A program made the position numbers and the translations under genes. A DNA stretch of 64,000 bases, taken from the NCBI GenBank assembly GCA_012295275.1, contig CM022673.1, positions 24,593,261-24,657,260 on the forward strand, in the 5' to 3' direction. The DNA comes from Chrysomallon squamiferum. Lineage: Eukaryota > Mollusca > Gastropoda > Neomphalida > Peltospiridae. The notes under the pieces were generated by a model. The model worked only from the letters and a program-made list of their open reading frames with translations, made no database searches and was not told the origin of the DNA. Every line of letters starts with the position of its first letter. The first letter of the stretch is position 1. Shown here piece after piece: positions 27,547 to 37,705 of this stretch.

Positions 27547-30500
27547 TATAATGATCAGTATCTTCATCATAATCAACTTTAAAGTTTAATATTAAAATAT
27601 ACACCTAATAAATTATTTTGAAGTTGCCTTCTTTCAACTTTGTTTTGGCTTTCTCTTATTTTGATCTAGCCAGTGTCTGTCTTCTTCTCATTCAAGAAGT
27701 GTTTTTGTAAAATCTTACTCTGGTTTTCTACTGTCTTAGTGTCTTCAATTGATCATGTGTCACGGTTTGGGTAATAAAATAATCAGGCATAGAAATGGTG
27801 CTTTCTTCATTGATAGCTATCATATGTTTTTTTCAAATTTAATTAATGTGCACTTGTAATGTCATTAGGTTTTATTATAAAACTAAAACAAAGTCTGCAG
27901 ATTGTATGTATTTTACAACAAAACGAAATTAGCATAATTACATTATAAATTTATAAATAAACAGAAAGGCATGAGAAATGATAAGACAGTCAATGTAAAT
28001 GTTGTAGTATTGACTAATTTTAGTTAGACCTGTTGTATACACTTTTTTTAATAGTGACTGATGAGCTTTGAAACCTTTCAAGTAATTTATAGATTTCTGT
28101 TTTCTGCTGTCCCAGAACATTTTCTATTAACAATCTTTATTTATGAAATGTTTCTAAAAAAAAAAAAAAAAAAAAAACACCTCTTTTTAACCATTTATTA
28201 TCTTTTAGCTATCTTGTTTTTCTTTTTTCTTTTTCTATTCTTTTTTTCTTGAGGTCCAATTACATTTATCACTTTATTTCAGAAGATTAATAGTTGAATT
28301 AACAGTTCCTTGCTCCCTGCATTATTTACAAAACTATTCACAGAATGTTTCTTTACATGAGGAAAACAGTAATTAGTTGAATATTTATCACTTTATATTA
28401 TTTCTGCTTTCAGTAGTAACAATAACAAAATTATTTTACTTTTTGTCTTCTTGTTGTACACATTTTTTTTAATGTTTTTTGTAGAACTTGTAGGTTTTAT
28501 TTATCAAAAAAATTAACAAAGTTATTTTTAAAATAAAAATTTGTTATTTCTTTGTCTTTATTTAATTATATATCTATAAATACATGTTACAACTGTTTTA
28601 AAATAATCATAACAATTTGTTTAATACTACATTTTAAATGTGTTGGATATCAACATATACTGATATTGTTTTTAACTATGTACAATGCATAGTATTTTTG
28701 TTGTTTTTTAAATACTTTGTATTACTTTAAAAGTATATATATATATATTACTAATATATAACAGTTTGGATATTTAACAAGGGTTATATTCTAATATAGT
28801 AAATGAATTTACTGAAATAAAATATTGAGAAAACAAATCATAAACTGTAAAGCATTTAATTGTGTCCGAATATTTGTGCTTAAAAATGGATTCACCTGAT
28901 CTTCAGACTTTATGATTTAGCTGAGATCAATATGTTTTTTGAATTTCAGTATTGATAGAGAAGAAAAGAATTAATTTTTGTATTGTAACATAGTTAACAT
29001 GTGTGGATTTGTTGTGGAACTAAATGTTTGTTTTGTACCAATAGGAAATTCCTACTTTAAGATATGGAAAATACTGACACGATCTCATGAACAAAAGTGT
29101 AAGAATTACATTTCTTTTTACTGTGAAATACTGAACTGTGTCTTCCTAGACATTTTATAAGTAGAATGTATGATCCAAATAACCAGAAAGACAGGCCTGA
29201 TATTTTTATTACATTATTTTTATTATTTGTTGTAGGAGAAATAACACACACAGTAACAACAGTAATATTAATATCCAACAACAAACACACACACACACAC
29301 ATACATACACACATATACATACACACATATACATACACACATACACATACATACATACACACACATACATACATACACACACACACATACACATGCACAT
29401 ATAAATAAATGAATAATTAGACATTTATTATTTTAATCACATACAAACATAAATACAGGTGTTTTGTGCACGTTGTCTTTCTGATTGTTTTGGAAATACT
29501 TCTCCATTCTCAGAACCTGAGATAAGTAATAACAACAATACAGTCTTTGTCATCTTGTACATCTTTTTACTACTTATTTCATCCTTTAGAATTAATGTGG
29601 GTTTTCAGTCTTTTAGCTAGTTTCCTAATTATCTTTTTAAAATTCTGTCAGTTGGTGTAGATGGCTTTCTTTTCAGTCGTCATGTGAGAAATAATTTAGT
29701 TAATTTAGTTTTCTAACAAAATGTTTCTGTTGTGTAGACATTTGACCCATTCTGTAGTACAGAGACAGATTTATATTTCCACTACTTTGGGAGATCTGTG
29801 TATATCTATTACTTTTAATCAGTAGGAATAGTTTGCTTAGTGATGGATCTGGCTTTTCTACTTCACATTAACATCATACAAATATCTGTTATTGAAATAT
29901 TTTATAGATGTTAAAATTTGGAAGACAAATAATATAAAACAAAATAAATCTGGGCAGTGAATTATGATAAATATTAAATAATGTTTTTGATTGAAATTTG
30001 CCATATCATATATATCTTAATTCTTTGATGTAAGTATACTGTCATTCAAAATAGTAAAAGACAAAAATAGATCTATCTACAGATATGTAATTTGACAGAA
30101 AACAAGTTAAAATTTTTAATTTTCCATGAAATCTGCCAGTAACTGTAAAATGAATTTTACATAATTATTTCAGTTCAGTTTATGATTACATTTTAGAATT
30201 TCAAACATCGAGAGAAATAATTATTTATACATCTGTTTTTACACATCTGTAATTTGTTACTGTTATTTTTCATAACAATGCATTACATTAGTCTCTAGAC
30301 TTCTGTCAAATTGTTTGACATCATTCATTTACAGTTATGAATTTTATATTTTCTGTGACTTTCATAATGTAACTTTATAGTTTATTAAAATCCTAAGTTT
30401 TGTCAAAAAAGCTATTTATTTGTGTTGATCATAAATTGTAGTTTGTAAACCATATGATGCAGATAATTTCAGATTTCTCGACTTTTTCATATTATATTTC

Positions 30501-33500
30501 TGCTTGTTAACAAAATGTCTTGACTGTTTAATTTTGGTAGTTTTCTGAATACTTATTTGTTACTAGTTAGTAATTTGTTTTACTTAACCATGTTCTTTAA
30601 TTATTATTTTCATTTAAACCCCAGTGTATAGCAACAACTAATACATTAATTTTTATAAAGAAAATAAATTCCAAATAACAATAAAAGATTTTATTTTTCA
30701 CATTCAAAAATGGATTATGAAAGGTTTCTTAATTATAAGTATATAAATAGTACATATTTTATTATATTTTATGAAAGTTATTTCCAAAAAAATTGTATAC
30801 AGTCTTATAATACTGTATTATTCAAAGTACAGTAATTAAATAATTCAGAATATGTAATGAATAACTCTTATTAACAAATTGTTATTATATTTTATGTGTA
30901 TTTAATTATATGCACTTTTTATAAGATTGTTATTAACCCTTTTTTATATACTATACAAAAAAATTCTTAATAATCTTCCTGAACCTCTATAAGTATGTAT
31001 ATACAAATATTTAAAACCAGTTTTTTTGTTGTTTTTTTCAAACTAACTAATCAATGTGAAATCTTGTCAGTTTATTTTACATTCCACCAAACCTTCTTGT
31101 CACTGAATAACCTGACATGCTCAATGAGACTGGTAACAATGTTTGACTTGTTAAAGCTAAATAAAACTGTAACTGTGTTTGTTGGTGTTGCAGCTGAAGA
31201 GGAGTACTTGAGAAACCAGATTCAGGGTTTTCAGAGTCCAGCAGACAGACGTCAGCTACCTCGACACCTGGTCGAAGTCTCCGCGGCACAACAACGTCAA
31301 CAGGATTTACTCAAACAACAGGTTTTTGTAGAGACATTTAGTAGCAAAATTTTTGATTTCATCGAGAAATTAATTCTGTTAATGAATCCATTATAATGCA
31401 TGGTGCTACTTCTTGTTAAAAAATATATTTCATATATTTTATTTTATTACAGGTATCATGATTGCAGGTAATGAAATTTTTTTAATTAAAACTGAGGGTT
31501 CATGCTCTAGATTTCATCTGAAATTAAACCATTGTTTGTGATAAATAAATAAAATAAATAAATACATATATGTATATGTACAAACTGACTGTAACTTTGT
31601 TTTCATTGACAGGGAGAAAGAAAACATGTTATAAAACAACATCCAAATCCATTTGATGAGAAGCTGGAACTAAAAAGAGGTACTGTTTGCAGTCAAAACA
31701 CACACTGACAAATGGCTCACTTTCAGTTTAGTTACTACTTCCATGTTCAGAACACTGCCACATACATGCATTAAAAGAAATAATGTTTTCTTCATATGTT
31801 GTCTTTTCTCAAATCTTAACAAGAGAGATACTTGCAAATTAAATTATATATATATATAGACAGACACACACGCATACACATAAAAGTTACAGCTTAATGT
31901 ATGTGTTTGTGTGTGTGTGTGTTTATTTCTGTATACTTGTTTCTGTATACTTATATTTGTTTTCAATTATTGTATTATTATGGTTTTGATGTTATTAATG
32001 TTTTAAGATTTAAATATAGTCTTTAAGAAATAACTGACTGGTACTGTGTTGTAGAATACTCGCGTTCACGTGTTCCATCTGCAACAGTCATCAACTACGA
32101 GCCTTACAACAGTGAGATGAGCATGTTTGGAGAAAATGGTGACTACCAGGGTAATTCATTTGTAAAATCATCTAACTTGTCATGATTTTTAGTAAGTTTA
32201 AAGATGATGTGAAGGTGTTATGAGTAGTAATTAAACACAGGATGTACATAACAGGGAATACATTACAACCAGCCTGGAAATCAGTATTTCTCTTTTTTTA
32301 TCTCTCCTGGATTTATTTTAACTTTTGATGCGAACCTCAATTAAATATTTACATCAGTATATAAATTGGCAGAAAAAGAATTAAAAAAATATAGTGCAAG
32401 CATTTTCATAATTTTAAAATAAATTGTTCAGTTCTAATCACTTTAGGACATTCTAAGTTTTACAAGCTTTTAAAATGAAACTGAAATATAGGAATTTTTT
32501 AATGTTTACTTTACTTGAACCTGTTGTTCTGTTCTAAAAGGTTGCAGTGAATGTGTCTATGAATCACTGTTTGTAAATCTATTTCAGATGAAGTACAAGA
32601 CAAAGGATCACGCAGTAATTCCATTCCTAGTTTCAGAGAGAAAAGTGGAAGAAAAAGTCGAATGGGTAAAATAAAATACTGATAGCAAATTAGTTATACA
32701 CCTGTCCATTTCAGACATGTTTCAGACAAGTAACTAGGGCAGATTTGTTTTTTAAAAGATATCCTTTGAAAACTCTGAATGATTTAATTTGTGAGTTATA
32801 AAAGCAACACCTTGTCTGCCTAGTAATGCCAATATTTCCATTCTCTCACAGTAACTGCAGCTAAAATGTTATTCCAAAAATTGACATTAAAATACTGGGC
32901 TTATCATGAACCACATAATTCCAAATATGAAGTTATAATATATAATGTGTAGAAAAATATTCTTATCATACAATCCTCAATTATAATTATTTTCTTTTTT
33001 AAAAAAAACAACATTATTACAATAATTATTAATTTATTATTTATTGTAATGTTTAGTATATTTATAGTGATAATTGCACACACACAGGTATGCATGATGA
33101 AGAAGAAACTATGAATGGTGACATCAGTCAGGTGACAGACGTGACTAAGACATACACATCTCCTATACCCCGAGTCTTCTCCGATTCAAAAATCTCCCGA
33201 AGTCCTACAACAGCGAACAGACCCAGCAACAGTCGCCAGAGGTCTTCACGAGAACTCCTACCTTCAAGTGTCTGCTCCATTCGCAGCGACGTCAACATCA
33301 ACATCCCAGCTGCTGAGTAAGTCTCTCTGTTGTCATCAACAATGTCATTATACCCACAATACATTCAAATTCCTATCCATTAGTTTTATACAAAACCTTT
33401 TTTGTCAGAAATAGTAGCTAACATGCTGTCTCACTATAGAAAGAAAAAAAAGAATGGTCTGGTAATGGGTTTTATTGATTAAAGATGTTTTTTGTGTGGT

Positions 33501-36500
33501 TTTTTTTTTTTTTTCAGGCCGTACATTAACAAACTAATGAAGGAAACAAGTGAAGAAATAGAAAATCTGACTACAGAACTTCGGGGAGATATAGAAGTAA
33601 GAATTTTTAAATTTTTTTAATGTTATTAGAATTTATGGATAGTGGTAGAATATATATTAATATATTTATAATTATTATATCAAAAAATATATGTAGTTAT
33701 ATAAATTCATAATTAATATATTTAATTACATATATTTATACATACATACATGCATGCATACATACATGCAAGCAAGCATACATACATACATAAATACATA
33801 CATACATACAACAAATATATATATATTTGTTTATATTTCTTTTATATTTTCTATAAGAAGAGAATTTTTTGAACAAGTTTTCACAAAATTTGCATTAAAC
33901 ATTCAAATCATAAATCAGTAAAGACTGCTCATGCCTCTATGTTGAAACATCAGATTACACACTTGTACATGGTTTTACTTCTTCCCTCAGAACCAGAAGA
34001 AGAAGATGACCCACGAAGCCCAAAAGGAAACAAAAAAGTCATCAAAAGACAAAGTGCCAGTCCCACAAACCAACGGCGAAGCTAAAGAACGGAATGACAA
34101 GAAGCTGTTTGAAGACAGCTGTGTGAAAAGTGACATGAACTCTGTATCAGTGCCAGAGATTACTTCCATCTGCAGCGAGCAAGCACAAAAAAACCCTGCT
34201 CCTCTGAGGAGGTACGCGACTCACAGCAACACAAGAGAGTTCCAGGGCATGCACCAGCTCTACAGCCTCGACCTACAGGACAACAACACCAGTGTTGGAG
34301 AACAGTACGACACCTACCAGGATGACATGATGCCACCGAGCTATCGAGATGGACGACCTCCTGATACTGTGAGTTTTTTTTCCTTTTTGAAACAGAGTTT
34401 TTGTTCTGTTATGTTCTATATTTAAAATTAAAACTGACAAATGTTCTTGTTAAAAACACTAATTAATCAACTTATTGATTCAAACAAAAAATTAATTAAC
34501 AAAACTCACCAGTGGAATATATTTTTATTGACTTTAGAATATTTGCAGCAATATTCCTTATGGTCTAACTTACAAGAGTATTCTTAATAAAGAGTAATTA
34601 AACAGTATACATTTAGCTTAATTCAAAACCTTGGACTTGTAATTTCTGTGAGGTTATGTTTTAACCTATGGTCATCAGTTAAAACAGTTAAAATTGACTA
34701 ATTTGAAGAATGATTTTGTAACTGAAGCTTGACCAGATAGACCACTGTGTAATCTGACTCTGTCCTGTTTTAGCCACCAGCAGGCCAGTCTAGGTCTGCC
34801 AAATCTAGTTCACGTCAAGTGCTTGGTAAGACTGTGTGTTTATCACTGCACTGCTTCTAACAACCCTTGCCATTTTTGTCATGTAACTGTAATCCAGTTT
34901 GCACCACATTTTTTTCTCTTTATTTGACAGTTTATATCTTTTTTTTTTATCTATTTATTTATTTTTTATATTATTTTTGTTTAATGTTGTAAATATTACT
35001 CAAAAATAAAAAATGTCAAGTTTAATATTTATGTAAAAATTTGCTAAAATATGACATTGCTTGCTGGTTGAAGCATTTGATATAATTTATGTGTGCTCTG
35101 CATATATCTTCATGTATGTGACATTAACATCCAGTGGTTTGAAAACAGTGTTATTAAAACATATTTGAATTACATCCTTCATTCATATACACTACATTCA
35201 GTGCTTTGAAATGAGTGCTTCAAAAATATTTACATTATATCATCCTTCACCCTTTACATACTTCAGTGCTTTGAAAAGCTTTATTTAAAATATTTACATT
35301 ATATCATCCTTCAGTGCTTTGAAAAATTTCAATAAGAAATATACATTATATCATCCTTCATTCATATACACTACTTCAGTGTTTTGAAATGAGTATTAAA
35401 CATATTCACATTATATCATCCTTCATTCATATACACTACTTCAGTGCTTTGAAATGAGTTTTATTAAACATATTTACATTATATCATCCTTCATTCCTCA
35501 CAGAGCTTGTTTTGCACATCTGACTGCATGTCAACTCATTAATTTTAAACATACATAATCTGATTTGTCTTCATAAATTAAAAATTAAAAATCTATTAAT
35601 CACATTCATACTTTTAAGTCCATTTAAATGAAGTAATAATTAATCACTGTCTTTAAGAAAGGAACTATAATTCAGTTGTTAGGCTGATGGCTCAATGGAT
35701 CATGGGATACAAAATTAAACTCACTGGGCTATTGCCTTACCCTCTGTTTTATTTACCAATGGTTATAGTTATTACTTTTTTTTTGTTGTCTTTTTTAATT
35801 TCTGTATACAAGAAAGTGGATATTAAAACAATCAATTGCTGTGAATTAATGTATAAAATGATAACAGGTGGCATTAATGGTCTAGAAACTATTAATAAAA
35901 AAAGTGTTAAGATATTTAAACAACTTATTTATTTTCATTCATTCATTCATTGCTTTGGTGTGCGTACAGAAAATATTATTATTTTTTTTTTTTTGTTAAT
36001 GCTTGACACTGTGTTTTGCGCATTTGTGGCTTCATGAAATCAGTTTGATTTGTAAACAAGTTTGTCATAAACCCCAGATTTTAAAATGTGTTTATTTGAG
36101 ATTTCAGTACAGTCAGCCTGTTTCAAAATCAATCATCGTTTGTCAAATTACACTCAATAATAAAAGAATACTTTAAATTAAAATAAATGTAACATTTATC
36201 TTTTTTCTTCTGAAAATTTTGTTTTCACTCATGTTAAAATAAATTTAAATTTTTTAAAGTTATTTTTACTAAACTACAAAATATCTGCAATATCTGCATA
36301 GATCTATACTTCTGACAGAATTTACCACTAAAAATTAAAAATTTATTTCTGATATTAATCTGCACATTATTTTATTTCAGAAGCCATCCCCACAAAAATC
36401 TCCCTGATGATTTGCCGCGACCATCATGACATGCAACGCTCCACATCAAACTTCACTCGCAATGGACGCCCACCATTTTACAGAACCCATCATGTGAAGA

Positions 36501-36508
36501 GAAAATAA
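220..36508 (+). CDS. AGBL2: Cytosolic carboxypeptidase, CCP2/CCP3 type (M14D), 5'-partial multi-exon gene
   Basis: Zinc carboxypeptidase family that trims glutamates or C-terminal residues from tubulin and other proteins in cytosol, cilia and centrioles. Exons with matching phases: 220-287, (repeated exon in 950-1880), 2273-2355, 2996-3129, 3450-3582, 3847-3968, 4436-4556, 5018-5155, 5781-5891, 6233-6402, 9539-9698, 10014-10115, 10398-10523, 13235-13362, 13879-13945, 15906-15971, 18720-18797, 19136-19198, 20320-20445, 20892-20936, 22515-22581, 24618-24740, 26450-26557, 31194-31321, 31613-31679, 32055-32150, 32588-32665, 33088-33316, 33518-33596, 33991-34368, 34774-34825, 36381-36508 (stop TAA). 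Recognition rests on [62 protein letters not shown] and EATFCGS. The start codon lies left of the window. CCP2 versus CCP3 cannot be settled; invertebrates often have one such gene. Family call is very sure; exon borders in the tail less so. Confidence 0.93.
449..508. repeat. (GT)n microsatellite
   Basis: About 30 GT units with one GA interruption, in the carboxypeptidase intron 288-949. Confidence 0.95.
950..1880 (+). repeat. Tandem array of a carboxypeptidase exon with its donor site (~132-bp unit)
   Basis: About six or seven copies, some decayed, of a unit containing a stretch that encodes [12 protein letters not shown] followed by a splice donor. The full-length copies start their coding stretch near 968, 1165, 1302 and 1434; degraded copies lie near 1070, 1620 and 1795. 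Intact copies carry the consensus donor A|GTGAGT (for example exon end 1203). The first copy has lost a G and reads GATGAG. The donor phase (one leftover A) fits exactly the next exon at 2273, giving a Gln-Thr-Gly-Leu-Glu junction. Only the first copy has a good pyrimidine-AG acceptor upstream (TTTTTTGACAG, ending at about 948). The family motif confirms this is real CCP exon sequence. Confidence 0.8.
2273..5155 (+). CDS. AGBL2: Carboxypeptidase N-terminal (beta-sandwich) domain exons
   Basis: Six exons: 2273-2355, 2996-3129, 3450-3582, 3847-3968, 4436-4556 and 5018-5155. They encode the conserved domain before the catalytic core, with [38 protein letters not shown] and [13 protein letters not shown]. 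Phases chain without a break. The intron after 3582 starts with GC (AAG|GCAAGC), a GC-AG intron. The intron spacers hold AT-rich low-complexity sequence and no other gene. Confidence 0.93.
2583..2700. repeat. (ATT)n(ATC)n(ATT)n microsatellite
   Basis: ATT units, a block of about 20 ATC units, then ATT units, in the intron 2356-2995. Confidence 0.95.
5781..5891 (+). CDS. AGBL2: Catalytic exon with zinc-binding HPGE
   Basis: Encodes [15 protein letters not shown]. The His and Glu of HPGE are the first two zinc ligands in M14 carboxypeptidases. Acceptor ends at 5780, donor GTAAGT at 5892, phase 0 at both ends. Both ligands are present, so the enzyme is predicted active rather than a pseudoenzyme. 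Confidence 0.95.
6233..6402 (+). CDS. AGBL2: Catalytic exon with NPDGV and DLNRNY
   Basis: Encodes [18 protein letters not shown] and GRDLNRNY, the substrate-pocket motifs of M14D enzymes; the DLNR Asn-Arg pair binds the substrate carboxylate in the wider M14 family. The exon ends in phase 2 and joins 9539 across an intron filled with the 38-bp minisatellite. Confidence 0.95.
6850..9538 (+). repeat. 38-bp minisatellite filling a carboxypeptidase intron
   Basis: Roughly 65-70 tandem copies of a 38-bp unit built around TGTCTGTAATGAGGATGTTT. Copies fall into a few variant classes that differ at one end: TACACTAAAGAAG, CACACTATAGGAG, CACACTACATGAG and CACACTGCACGCAC. Some carry TCTATAATG in place of TCTGTAATG. 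The classes recur in the same order in several blocks, so there is higher-order structure. Open reading frames on the - strand here are only translations of the repeat. The final, decayed unit contains the 3' splice site used by the exon at 9539. Confidence 0.95.
9539..9698 (+). CDS. AGBL2: Catalytic exon with third zinc ligand (HGHSR)
   Basis: Encodes [20 protein letters not shown]. The first His of HGH is the expected third zinc ligand. It starts with one base completing an Arg codon from the exon ending at 6402 and ends in phase 0. Confidence 0.95.
10014..10523 (+). CDS. AGBL2: Catalytic exons with the catalytic-Glu region (ME|ATFCGS)
   Basis: Two exons, 10014-10115 and 10398-10523. The first ends YTME and the second starts [17 protein letters not shown], recreating the family's conserved MEATFCGS stretch that holds the catalytic glutamate. 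The intron falls exactly after that Glu. Domain end is near CDTLLDYCD. Confidence 0.94.
10524..13009. other. Intron, AT-rich, no gene seen
   Basis: A 2.7-kb carboxypeptidase intron with TTTTA/ATT runs near 11448-11545 and an (AT)n tract near 12152-12200. No splice-flanked coding stretch or recognisable element was found. Confidence 0.7.
13010..13234 (+). repeat. ~22-bp tandem repeat abutting an exon acceptor
   Basis: About ten copies of a unit like TTTAATTACATTACTGTTTG (some with an extra TTTG/TGTT). The last unit reads through ATCACTGTTTTGTGTTCCAG, and that CAG is the acceptor of the exon at 13235. The unit holds a branch-site-like TTAAT and a T-rich tract. Confidence 0.8.
13235..26557 (+). 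CDS. AGBL2: Carboxypeptidase C-terminal tail, first part (short low-complexity exons)
   Basis: Exons 13235-13362, 13879-13945, 15906-15971, 18720-18797, 19136-19198, 20320-20445, 20892-20936, 22515-22581, 24618-24740 and 26450-26557. They encode Asp/Ser-rich, Lys-rich ([12 protein letters not shown]) and Pro-rich segments typical of the poorly conserved CCP2/3 tail. Each was chosen by acceptor, donor and matching phase, not by homology, so individual exons could be optional. The exon at 15906 may begin 30 nt earlier at 15876, in frame. Confidence 0.72.
13480..13860. repeat. CA / AT / GTAT simple-sequence tract
   Basis: Alternating purine-pyrimidine tract inside the short intron 13363-13878, with a long (AT)n core near 13627-13660 and a second near 13713-13734. 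Reading frames seen here on either strand are simple-repeat translations. Confidence 0.9.
15615..15725. repeat. (TTTA)n / T-rich tract
   Basis: TTTA and TTTTA units ending in poly-T, about 150 nt before the exon at 15876/15906. Confidence 0.92.
16999..17715. repeat. 9-bp minisatellite, CTACATCCA family
   Basis: About 79 tandem nonamers of the types CTACATCCA, CTACATCAA, CTATATCCA and GTACATCMA. Because the unit is a multiple of three, all frames stay open for long stretches (Thr-Thr-Ser type on +, Asp-Val-Val type on -). Flanking splice sites do not bring it into the carboxypeptidase reading frame, so it is called intronic repeat, not protein. Confidence 0.92.
19430..20160. repeat. Degenerate ~110-130-bp tandem repeat
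   Basis: Recurring phrases (TTACTACAGTTAGTGAAAC..., GACATT...TTTCACATTACAGAAATAATCT...) at roughly regular spacing suggest five or six old, diverged tandem copies in the intron before the exon at 20320. Found by eye; copy borders are approximate. Confidence 0.55.
21918..22000. repeat. (TTTA)n(TTTTA)n tract
   Basis: Simple repeat in the carboxypeptidase intron 20937-22514; that intron is otherwise AT-rich with no gene seen. Confidence 0.92.
24344..24436. repeat. (TTTA)n(TTA)n tract
   Basis: Simple repeat in the intron before the exon at 24618. Confidence 0.93.
26068..26190. repeat. (AAT)n microsatellite
   Basis: Imperfect AAT run in the intron 24741-26449. Poly-Asn, poly-Ile frames across it are artefacts. 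Confidence 0.94.
26558..31193. other. Long intron, AT-rich, no gene seen
   Basis: The longest carboxypeptidase intron here (4.6 kb). It holds a TTA run (27488-27540), a CA/CATA tract (29280-29400) and otherwise unique AT-rich sequence. Short frames in it lack splice or family support. Confidence 0.65.
31194..36508 (+). CDS. AGBL2: Carboxypeptidase C-terminal tail, last part and stop
   Basis: Exons 31194-31321, 31613-31679, 32055-32150, 32588-32665, 33088-33316, 33518-33596, 33991-34368, 34774-34825 and 36381-36508. Encoded protein is hydrophilic and probably disordered, with Ser/Arg-rich and charged stretches and a basic end (HHVKRK, TAA at 36506-36508). Phases run 1-1-1-1-2-0-0-1 without conflict. 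Exon bodies have visibly higher GC than flanking introns. Confidence 0.8.
35100..35510. repeat. ~65-bp tandem repeat in the last carboxypeptidase intron
   Basis: Four to five copies of a unit containing CATCCTTCATTCATATACAC, TTCAGTGCTTTGAAATGAGT and ATATTTACATTATAT. Copies have small deletions. No coding sense. Confidence 0.75.
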
Positions 36509-37664
36509 TTTTCTCTTGTTGTGTTCAACTTAACCACTGCTGAAATCCTGAAATTTCAGACAAAAAAAACCTCAACTTTATCAGAACTAGACTTCTATTT
36601 TCAATCTCAACTTGAGTCATGATAAAAAATATTTAAGAAACCCAGACTTCTTCATTATGTTTTTATCATCTTAGAAAACAGACAAAATTACAGCATTTTC
36701 TATTGACATTATCTGAAAAAACCCTGAAATGACATGTTTGTGGTCCTCGCAATCACCCCCAGGATTATACAAGTTCTTTGGGTTTTTTTTATTTATTATT
36801 CAAACATTAGCAGTGTTGCTACCAGTTTTATCTTATTTATTTCAGCTGTGAATTGTAAAATGAAGGGAATCAAAAACAGATGATTTATACCTATACTTAA
36901 TACAACCAAGAAAATAATTCTAGTTATTTATAGAACACAAAATCAATTAGAATTTAATATTTATGCAATGTTTTACTAATATTGCTCAATGATTTAATAT
37001 ATGCAATTTTATAAAGAAGATTATTTTAATATGTATTTAAATTATAGATTGGTATGCATGCTGCTTCATATTTGTGATAATTATACAGTATTGATAGAAA
37101 GAAATACATTTCAGAACTATTGTTATTTTATTTTTCAATTGTTTTTAGGTGTTTTATTTATTTATTATTATTTTATTTTATTTCATTAAATGATTATGAT
37201 GTACAAAAAAAAAGTCTGTTCAGTTTTAAATTATAAAATTTACAATCAACATTTAGAGATAATTCTAAATCTTTGTGTTTTATGCACATTTTGTTTGTCA
37301 GATGTACATTTTATTTTCCAGTGAAACCATGTTTATTTTATTTTATTTTTATTTTAAAAATCTTACAAGAGTATACACAGTGCTACCAACATAAGGTCTA
37401 TAGTGAATAACAGTAGGATCCCTCCACAATTGTTTAAAAACTATTTTATTTTAGTGAATTATAAACTTATAATTTGAATGAATTTGTTGTTTTTATTCAT
37501 ATTTGTGCAGTATATGTAAATATTACCAAAACTGTAATTTTTGCAAGTCCTGTGTTTGTTATAGTTAAGTACATTAAGCCAAATCCTTATTTAAACAGTC
37601 AGTGAATGGATTATTAAAGACTGCACTAGGCTTTCCTATCATATTAAAAATGTCTTTACTAAAC

Positions 37665-37705
<41 letters not shown>

